From: an uncultured Latescibacterota bacterium
Lineage (GTDB): Bacteria; Latescibacterota; UBA2968
Length of the DNA: 64,000 nucleotides
Reading direction: 5' to 3'
NCBI GenBank assembly: GCA_951812755.1
Contig: OX638329.1
Coordinates: forward strand, 3,790,522 to 3,854,521
Below the pieces are notes generated by a model. It saw nothing but the letters and a program-made list of their open reading frames with translations, was not told where the DNA came from and made no database searches. Both the position numbers and the translations under genes were made by a program. This document shows, piece by piece, positions 58,119 to 64,000 of this stretch; within the stretch, counting starts at the first letter, position 1, and each line of letters begins with the position of its first letter.

Positions 58119-59081
58119 GTGGCAAAATTCAACATCTTGCTCTTTGAACCCGTACATCCCTGTGGACAGGATCACCTTCTCAAAAACGACTGCGAAATCC
58201 TCTGGGCAAAAGGATTTGAACCCGATCAAATCATCGCCTCGGTCAAAGACGCAGACGGCATTCTCGCACGCGCGCGGGGCTTCATCGACGGTCCTGTAAT
58301 GGATCGCGCACCGCGCCTCAAGGTCATAGGTCGCCACGGCATTGGCGTCGATAATATCGACGTTGACGCCGCCACCGCGCGCGGTATCTATGTCGTCAAC
58401 ACACCCGGCGCACCCGTTGAAGCCGTCGCCGAATACATCGCCATGTCCTTCATAGCCCTGCCGCGACAAATTGGTCAGGCCGATGCCGCAACCCGTTCCG
58501 GAGACTGGGCACTCCGAGACCGCGTACACGCCCCGGAATTACTCGGCAAAACCCTGGGCATTATCGGCTTTGGTCGTATTGGCCGTCGCCTTGCGGAAAT
58601 CTGCTCCCTCGGCTTCAGAATGAACGTTATCTACGCCGATGAATTTCCCGCGTCCGCAGAAGAAGAAAACCGCCTGAATGTACACCGCGTGGAATTGGAC
58701 GACCTCCTCTCTGCCTCGGACTATATCAGCCTCAACGTCCCCCTCCTCGACAGCACGCATCACCTCATCAATGCCGACACACTCGCCCGCATGCAACCCC
58801 ACGCCATTCTCGCCAATTGCAGCCGGGGACCAGTTATCGACGAACAGGCACTCGTAACCGCACTGCGGAACAAACAGATTGGCGGCGCGATCATCGACGT
58901 CTTTGAACAAGAACCCGCAACGCCAGACAATCCCCTCTGTGAACTCGACAATGTGCTCCTCTCGCCCCATTATTCCGGCCACTCGACCGAATCAATACAA
59001 AAAATGGCAATGGTCGCAGCGGATATCGTGCGCGTTCTCAACGGACAAAAACCCGAATTTCCCGTCAACGGACCGTTATAG
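58119..59081 (+). CDS. D-isomer 2-hydroxyacid dehydrogenase (phosphoglycerate dehydrogenase-like)
   Basis: A 320-residue NAD-dependent dehydrogenase starting at GTG, 6 bases after AAAGGA. NAD-binding GFGRIGRRL (about 155-163), the active-site Arg in NCSRGPVID, Glu in IDVFEQEP, and His in LSPHYSGHSTE. GRHGIGVDNIDVDAATARGI is the familiar family stretch. It lacks the regulatory ACT domain of SerA, so it may act on another 2-hydroxy acid. A metallo-hydrolase and a GDPD follow on the same strand. Confidence 0.85.
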   Translation: MAKFNILLFEPVHPCGQDHLLKNDCEILWAKGFEPDQIIASVKDADGILARARGFIDGPVMDRAPRLKVIGRHGIGVDNIDVDAATARGIYVVNTPGAPVEAVAEYIAMSFIALPRQIGQADAATRSGDWALRDRVHAPELLGKTLGIIGFGRIGRRLAEICSLGFRMNVIYADEFPASAEEENRLNVHRVELDDLLSASDYISLNVPLLDSTHHLINADTLARMQPHAILANCSRGPVIDEQALVTALRNKQIGGAIIDVFEQEPATPDNPLCELDNVLLSPHYSGHSTESIQKMAMVAADIVRVLNGQKPEFPVNGPL

Positions 59082-59092
59082 AGGATTTAATC

Positions 59093-59908
59093 ATGCGATA
59101 TATCATGCTCGGCAGTGGTGCAGTGCGGGACAACCCGAATCGCGGCGGCCCCTCGCAATTATTGCAAATCGGCAATAAAAACTGGATGTTTGACTGCGGT
59201 CGCTCAGCGTGTACAAATCTGGCGCACGCAGGCGTAAATTGTGAAGAGGTAGATCGGCTATTTTTGACGCACCTGCACTTCGATCACATCGTCGATGTCC
59301 CCTATCTCGTATTCGTGGGATGGGTAAAGGTACGCAAAAAACCCCTTCAAATTTACGGACCAGTCGGAACAAAACACTTTGTATCCCATGTGATCCGCCC
59401 GCCCTTTGAGCAGGATATTCAAAGTCGGATTGGGCATGGAAAAGACGACAGTGTACTCGATCCAGAAGTTATCGAGATCGGGGAAAAAGGCGAATTTCTA
59501 TCCACGGACGACTTTCAACTGTCCGCAACATTCACAGATCACGGCGGCATTCCCACGCTCGCCTATCGCATCGACACAAAAGATCACCGCGTCATAATCA
59601 CAGGCGACGGAAATCCCGATGCGGAATTCCCAGCATTCTGCCAAAATGCCGACTTGCTATCCATAGAATGTTCGGGCACCGCTGAATTCTTGGCGACTCA
59701 ACCCTGGGGATCGTGGCATATTACACCGCCAGAAATCGCAGAAATCGCAACCGAGGCCAATGTCAAGCGCGTAATGATCAAACATCTGGTAATCGAAGAT
59801 ATCACGGGTGATCTACAAGCTGTGCATCGCATGGGCGACCAGATTCGGAAAGAATACGGCGGCGAAGTCATGGTGGGCGAAGATGGGCTGGCGGTCGAGA
59901 TTGGATAG
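59093..59908 (+). CDS. Metallo-beta-lactamase-fold hydrolase (RNase Z-like group)
   Basis: A 271-residue MBL-fold enzyme. The zinc motif H-x-H-x-D-H is THLHFDHIVD (His60, His62, Asp64, His65). A later His lies in TFTDHGGIPT, an Asp in VIITGDGNPD and the final His in MIKHLVIED. Sequence and order match the ribonuclease Z/phosphodiesterase-like group, but the exosite of true RNase Z is not evident. It is 11 bases downstream of the dehydrogenase gene. Confidence 0.8.
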   Translation: MRYIMLGSGAVRDNPNRGGPSQLLQIGNKNWMFDCGRSACTNLAHAGVNCEEVDRLFLTHLHFDHIVDVPYLVFVGWVKVRKKPLQIYGPVGTKHFVSHVIRPPFEQDIQSRIGHGKDDSVLDPEVIEIGEKGEFLSTDDFQLSATFTDHGGIPTLAYRIDTKDHRVIITGDGNPDAEFPAFCQNADLLSIECSGTAEFLATQPWGSWHITPPEIAEIATEANVKRVMIKHLVIEDITGDLQAVHRMGDQIRKEYGGEVMVGEDGLAVEIG

Positions 59909-59941
59909 ATTTACTTTACCATTACCACAGAGAGGACTCAA

Positions 59942-60622
59942 ATGATTCTTACAGGACACAGGGGAGCAGCAGCACTCGAACCTGAAAATACGCTACTATC
60001 CATGCAAAAAGCGATAGACCTCAGCGTCGATCAAATCGAGATTGACGTACATCTCACGCGCGATCAGCACCTCGTCGTCATTCACGATACCACAGTAGAT
60101 CGAACGACCGATGGACAGGGTGCAGTCGCCGACTTTACGTTAGAGAAAATTAAGCAGTTGGACGCCGGCAAAGGAGAGCGCATTCCCACGCTACAGGAAG
60201 TGATAGATCTGGTGCGCGGGAAGGTGGTTCTTCAGATTGAACTGAAAGGGCCAAACACCGCCGAGCCGGTCGTCCGGACGGTTGAGCGAAATAATATAGA
60301 AAGCGAGATACTTCTGACCTCATTTGTCCATGAACGGCTACGCGAAGCGCGCCAGCTCAATCCGAGCCTGGCGCTGGGTGCATTGTGGTCAAATCCACCA
60401 GATGATGCGTGTGAACAGGCTGTCGATATGGGAGCGGTAGGGATACACATCCTGCATCCGAATATTGACGCCCAACTCGTTCAGAAAGCGCATGCGAATG
60501 GCCTCCTGATCTGCGCCTGGAACCCCGACAGCGTTGAGGAGATACAGCGCGTTATCGATCTGGGCGTTGACGCCGTCGGCTCAAATCGTCCAGATCTGTT
60601 AATCGCGCTTGGGCGTGCATGA
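59942..60622 (+). CDS. Glycerophosphodiester phosphodiesterase
   Basis: A 226-residue GDPD TIM-barrel enzyme. Active-site residues are present: His-Arg in TGHRGAAALEPENT with Glu and Asn, Glu-x-Asp in QIEIDVHLTRDQ, His in VVIHDTTVDRTTDG, and Glu-x-Lys in LQIELKGP. It hydrolyses glycerophosphodiesters to sn-glycerol 3-phosphate and an alcohol. No signal peptide, so it is probably cytosolic. GAGAGGA precedes the ATG. It follows the MBL-fold gene by 33 bases and probably shares its transcript. No UgpB/GlpT-type transporter is near. Confidence 0.87.
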   Translation: MILTGHRGAAALEPENTLLSMQKAIDLSVDQIEIDVHLTRDQHLVVIHDTTVDRTTDGQGAVADFTLEKIKQLDAGKGERIPTLQEVIDLVRGKVVLQIELKGPNTAEPVVRTVERNNIESEILLTSFVHERLREARQLNPSLALGALWSNPPDDACEQAVDMGAVGIHILHPNIDAQLVQKAHANGLLICAWNPDSVEEIQRVIDLGVDAVGSNRPDLLIALGRA

Positions 60623-60741
60623 CGCCTATCGTGAAACTTTATGTGATGCCAAATCGTCCACACTATCAAACTGAATACAATATTTGGCTCTGATCCCCGC
60701 ATTTTGTTTATATTTTTCAGGGATTTTCAAAAGGAATAGAA

Positions 60742-62475
60742 ATGCGTTATTCTCAATTATTGACACAAACCCTGCGCGAGCTACCCGCAGATGCAGAAGC
60801 AATCAGTCACCAGTTGGCCTTGCGCGCGGGTTTAATTCGTCCTCTGGCATCGGGAATTTTTAGTTTCTTACCACTGGGATTGCGCGTAAAGCGAAACATC
60901 GAACAGATTTTGCGCGAAGAAATGGAACGCGCAGATTGCTTTGAAATTTCGATGCCCGTGGTGCAACCCGCAGAAATCTGGCGCGAGAGTGGTCGATGGG
61001 ACGATGTGGGCCAGGAAATGATGCGAGTGAAAGACCGCGCAGACCGCGACATGTGTTTGGCAATGACGCACGAAGAAGCCGTAACCGATTTGGCGCGTCA
61101 CATGGTACAAAGTTATCGACAATTGCCATTGAGCGCGTTTCAGCTTCAGACCAAATTCCGCGACGAGCCGCGCAGCCGCGGCGGATTGATTCGTGTACGC
61201 GAATTTACGATGAAAGACGGGTATAGCTTTCACATCAACCAGGCGGGTTTAGATGCGTATTACCCGCGCATGTACGAGGCATATCAACGAATATTTGAGC
61301 GCGCGGGATTGGGCGACCACGTCATCGCAGTAGAAAGCGACCCGGGAATGATGGGCGGAACAGAAGCGCATGAATTTATGTATTTAAACCCGGGCGGTGA
61401 AGACACCCTGCTCTTATGTGATACATGCGGTTATCAGGCCAATCGACAGGTGGCGATATATAAACGGGAAGCCATTGAAGCAGAAAGTGAAAAATCCCTG
61501 CAAAAAGTAGCGACCCCCAATTGCAAAACCATTGAAGAAGTCGCGTCGTTTTTGGATGTGCCGCAGAGCAAAACAGCCAAAGCCGTATTTTTAATCGGCA
61601 CAATAAATGGGGAAGACAAATTTATTTTTGCAGTATTGCGCGGCGACCACGAGTTAAACGAAACCAAGCTGGCCAATGTGGTAAAAGCGCAGGCATTGCG
61701 TCCGGCAACAGACGAGGAAATCACAGCAGTCGGCGCAGTGCCGGGATATGCGTCGCCAATGGCCGTGAAAAATACGATTGTGGTCGTGGATGAAGCCATC
61801 GCAAAAGGAACAAATTTTGTATCGGGCGCGAATGAGGAAGGGTATCACTGCTTAAATGTCAATGTGGGACGCGATTTTGATCCCGATATAGTCACAGACC
61901 TCATCGCCGTAGAAAAAGGCATGCCCTGTCCGGAATGTGAAACCCCGCTCAACAGCACGCGCGGCATCGAAGTGGGCAATATCTTCAAGCTCGGCACAAA
62001 GTACAGCGACAGCATGGGCGCGAAAGTCCTGGATGAAAACGGCAAAATGCAGTCCCTTTTCATGGGGTGTTACGGCATTGGCGTGGGGCGATTATTGGCG
62101 TGTATTATCGAAGCCCATCACGACGACCACGGCATTATATGGCCGATATCCGTCGCACCCTTTGAGGTGCAAATCGTAGTCCTGACAGGTCGAAAACCCG
62201 CAGGCGAACTGGAAGCCGCTGAGAAATTGTATGAACAACTAAAAGCCGCGGGCCTGGATGTCTTGCTCGACGACCGCGATGAACGCGCAGGCGTAAAATT
62301 CAACGATGCGGATTTAATCGGCATCCCAATACGATTGACCGTGGGATCCCGCGGCCTGGCAAATGGACAGATAGAGATGAAATTGCGGCATGAAAATGAC
62401 CGCTCAGATGTGCCTCTGGATCAGGTAGTGGAACATGTGCAGTGTGAAGTAAAAAAGCTAAAGACTAACAACTAA
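60742..62475 (+). CDS. proS: Prolyl-tRNA synthetase (bacterial type)
   Basis: A 577-residue class II aminoacyl-tRNA synthetase that charges tRNA-Pro. Motif 1 is [18 protein letters not shown], motif 2 [17 protein letters not shown], motif 3 [15 protein letters not shown]. Between motifs 2 and 3 lies the long INS editing insertion (about 225-405), typical of bacterial ProS. The anticodon-binding domain closes the protein (residues 475-577). AAAGGA precedes the ATG by 7 bases. A 7-base repeat CTAACAA (three copies) runs across the stop codon into the gap before the next gene. GlnRS follows by 26 bases, so they may be co-transcribed. Confidence 0.95.
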   Translation: MRYSQLLTQTLRELPADAEAISHQLALRAGLIRPLASGIFSFLPLGLRVKRNIEQILREEMERADCFEISMPVVQPAEIWRESGRWDDVGQEMMRVKDRADRDMCLAMTHEEAVTDLARHMVQSYRQLPLSAFQLQTKFRDEPRSRGGLIRVREFTMKDGYSFHINQAGLDAYYPRMYEAYQRIFERAGLGDHVIAVESDPGMMGGTEAHEFMYLNPGGEDTLLLCDTCGYQANRQVAIYKREAIEAESEKSLQKVATPNCKTIEEVASFLDVPQSKTAKAVFLIGTINGEDKFIFAVLRGDHELNETKLANVVKAQALRPATDEEITAVGAVPGYASPMAVKNTIVVVDEAIAKGTNFVSGANEEGYHCLNVNVGRDFDPDIVTDLIAVEKGMPCPECETPLNSTRGIEVGNIFKLGTKYSDSMGAKVLDENGKMQSLFMGCYGIGVGRLLACIIEAHHDDHGIIWPISVAPFEVQIVVLTGRKPAGELEAAEKLYEQLKAAGLDVLLDDRDERAGVKFNDADLIGIPIRLTVGSRGLANGQIEMKLRHENDRSDVPLDQVVEHVQCEVKKLKTNN

Positions 62476-62501
62476 CAACTAACAACCCACAAAGGTTTAA
62501 A

Positions 62502-64000
62502 ATGGCAACAACCGAAGACACACCAACGGATTTTATCCGAGAAATTGTTCGCGAAGACGTAAAAAATGGCAAACACAAAAAAATCGTAACGCGCTTTCCC
62601 CCAGAGCCTAATGGCTATCTGCACATCGGTCATGCCAAGGCTTTTTGTCTGGACTTTGGCCTCGCCGAGGAATTTGACGGACAGTGCAATCTCCGATTTG
62701 ACGACACCAACCCGGACCGGGAAGACACCGAATACGTCGAGTCCATCCAGGAAGATTTGAAATGGATGGGCTTTGATTGGGGCGACGGATTGTACTTTGC
62801 CTCTGACTATTTTGACCAACTCTACGATTATGCAGTGGAACTCATTCAGCAGGGGAAAGCTTATGTCTGCGACTTGAGTCCAGAGGAGATACGCGATTAT
62901 CGAGGCACTGTGACAGAGCCGGGTAAAAACAGCCCCTATCGAGATCGCACCGTGTCGGAAAATCTCGATCTATTTGCGCGAATGAAAAATGGAGAACTTC
63001 CCGATGGTGCGTGTACATTGCGAGCAAAAGCCGATATGGCATCGCCAAATATGAATATGCGCGATCCCGTAATGTATCGGATCAAACACACATCACACCA
63101 TCGCACGGGCGACAAATGGTGTATTTATCCAATGTACGATTGGGCACACGGGCAATCCGACGCCATTGAGCAAGTTACGCACTCGCTGTGTAGCATTGAG
63201 TTTGCAGAACACCGCCCCCTGTACGATTGGTACATCCAGCAGTTAGAGATCTTTCCCTCGCGGCAAATTGAATTTGCGCGGTTGAATATCACCTACACGT
63301 TGACCAGCAAGCGCATGTTGACCCAACTGGTCGAACGCAATCTCGTAAACGGATGGGATGACCCGCGCATGCCCACGCTTTCGGGCATGCGACGGCGCGG
63401 GATACCGCCGCAAGCCATTGTGAATTTTATCTGGCGCGTGGGAATGAATCGCCGGGATACAACGGCGGAAATAGATTTGTTTGAATTCTATATTCGCGAG
63501 CACCTGAACAAAGTCGCGCCCCGGGTAATGGGCGTGATTGACCCCTTAAAAGTGGTCATTGAAAACTATCCCGAAGATGAAGAAGAGACATTTGAGGCGA
63601 TGATCAACCCCGAAGACCCCGATGCCGGCACGCGCTCCGTGCCCTTTTCTCGGGAATTGTACATCGAGCGGGAAGATTTTATGGAAGATCCCCCGCGCAA
63701 ATTTTACCGTCTTGCGCCCGGGCGAGAGGTGCGATTGCGAGCGGCGTGTTATATCACCTGTCAGGAAGCAGTAAAAGATGATGACGGCAACATAACCGAA
63801 CTGCGCTGTACCTGGGATCCCGAAAGCCGCGGCGGCACAACACCCGATAAACGCAGGGTTCGCTCTACATTGCACTGGGTATCTGCCAAACACGCACTAA
63901 AAACCGAAGTCCGATTATTTGATCGGCTGTTCATGACGGAAAACCCAACCCGAACCGAAGATGGAGAGGACTTCACAGACAACTTAAACCCCGACTCGCT
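62502..64000 (+). CDS. glnS: Glutaminyl-tRNA synthetase, 3' end beyond the window
   Basis: The gene runs open from ATG 62502 (with AAAGG 6 bases upstream) to the end of the window, 499 codons; full-length proteins have about 550-580. Class I signature HIGH at residues 41-44 ([10 protein letters not shown]), [36 protein letters not shown], and the KMSKS-type loop TLTSKRML. The GlnRS-type features ([18 protein letters not shown]) separate it from bacterial GluRS. It charges tRNA-Gln directly, so a GatCAB route is not required for this tRNA. Confidence 0.94.
   Translation, partial: MATTEDTPTDFIREIVREDVKNGKHKKIVTRFPPEPNGYLHIGHAKAFCLDFGLAEEFDGQCNLRFDDTNPDREDTEYVESIQEDLKWMGFDWGDGLYFASDYFDQLYDYAVELIQQGKAYVCDLSPEEIRDYRGTVTEPGKNSPYRDRTVSENLDLFARMKNGELPDGACTLRAKADMASPNMNMRDPVMYRIKHTSHHRTGDKWCIYPMYDWAHGQSDAIEQVTHSLCSIEFAEHRPLYDWYIQQLEIFPSRQIEFARLNITYTLTSKRMLTQLVERNLVNGWDDPRMPTLSGMRRRGIPPQAIVNFIWRVGMNRRDTTAEIDLFEFYIREHLNKVAPRVMGVIDPLKVVIENYPEDEEETFEAMINPEDPDAGTRSVPFSRELYIEREDFMEDPPRKFYRLAPGREVRLRAACYITCQEAVKDDDGNITELRCTWDPESRGGTTPDKRRVRSTLHWVSAKHALKTEVRLFDRLFMTENPTRTEDGEDFTDNLNPDS

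Noticed and set aside
58119-59081. serA phosphoglycerate dehydrogenase
   Set aside because: The catalytic domains agree, but the ACT domain and serine-pathway neighbours are absent, so only the broader family is claimed.

Overview
The window looks like a chromosomal piece of an uncultured Gram-negative bacterium of the FCB/PVC sphere. Candidatus Latescibacterota, or a close relative such as Poribacteria, is my best guess. The reasons are a TonB-dependent receptor with a carboxypeptidase-like regulatory domain, a PorV/PorQ-type protein, a secreted protein with a type IX-like C-terminus, a GWxTD protein, and an unusual density of phytanoyl-CoA dioxygenase (PhyH) family proteins (5), sulfatases (3) and enolase-superfamily enzymes (3). 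This is inference from gene content; no rRNA gene is present.

Layout. (1) 159-7542, minus strand: an outer-membrane cluster (beta-barrel protein, TonB-dependent receptor, fibronectin-like secreted protein, PorV-like protein). (2) 7876-15712: a secreted beta-propeller protein of about 20 repeats, a TPR/GWxTD protein, and a NarL-type response regulator with its GAF-containing histidine kinase. A 49-bp element is shared by the intergenic regions at 7731 and 13922. (3) 15740-24741, minus strand: a heparinase II/III-like enzyme, a class III aminotransferase, a medium-chain dehydrogenase, a heterodimeric ABC exporter with one degenerate ATP site, and a PhyH protein. (4) 25095-30178: a DEAD-box helicase with a zinc-ribbon N-terminus and a leader terminator, a DUF2007-like protein, an AAA_14/DUF4143 ATPase with an operator-like palindrome inside its promoter, and a sulfatase coupled to an unknown protein. 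(5) 30187-38332: a sugar-acid-type catabolic region (three enolase-superfamily enzymes, a dehydrogenase, an SDR, a PhyH, a sulfatase) containing two MITE-like repeats. (6) 38339-52102: a DUF6785-type membrane protein, ABC exporters, a MacB-like permease and a long plus-strand operon (ABC exporter, HlyD-like adaptor, two PhyH, sulfatase, PhyH). (7) 52107-55549: an accessory island with a deleted helicase remnant, small membrane proteins, an MNT-like nucleotidyltransferase and an AlbA_2 protein. (8) 55648-64000: a sugar isomerase, a PLP enzyme, tRNA-Glu, a 2-hydroxyacid dehydrogenase, a metallo-hydrolase, GDPD, ProRS and a partial GlnRS.

The best candidate for something undescribed is the 45029-52102 operon. 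A half-size ABC exporter and a membrane-anchored adaptor are followed by three PhyH-type oxygenases and a sulfatase. Two of those oxygenases, and a third PhyH elsewhere in the window, carry H-x-G where the family normally has the iron ligand motif H-x-D. Loss of this Asp is the hallmark of Fe/2-oxoglutarate halogenases, although halogenation here is only a hypothesis.

Other structure worth attention: three copies of a TTGACAT-N9/10-CTTC-N7-TTAA motif, each between divergent genes; a translated-looking 5' remnant of an ABC exporter gene directly upstream of the DUF6785 gene; an internally deleted UvrD-type helicase; a 37-bp hairpin repeat nested inside a MITE-like element; and a previously uncalled 38-residue membrane peptide gene at 52700-52816.
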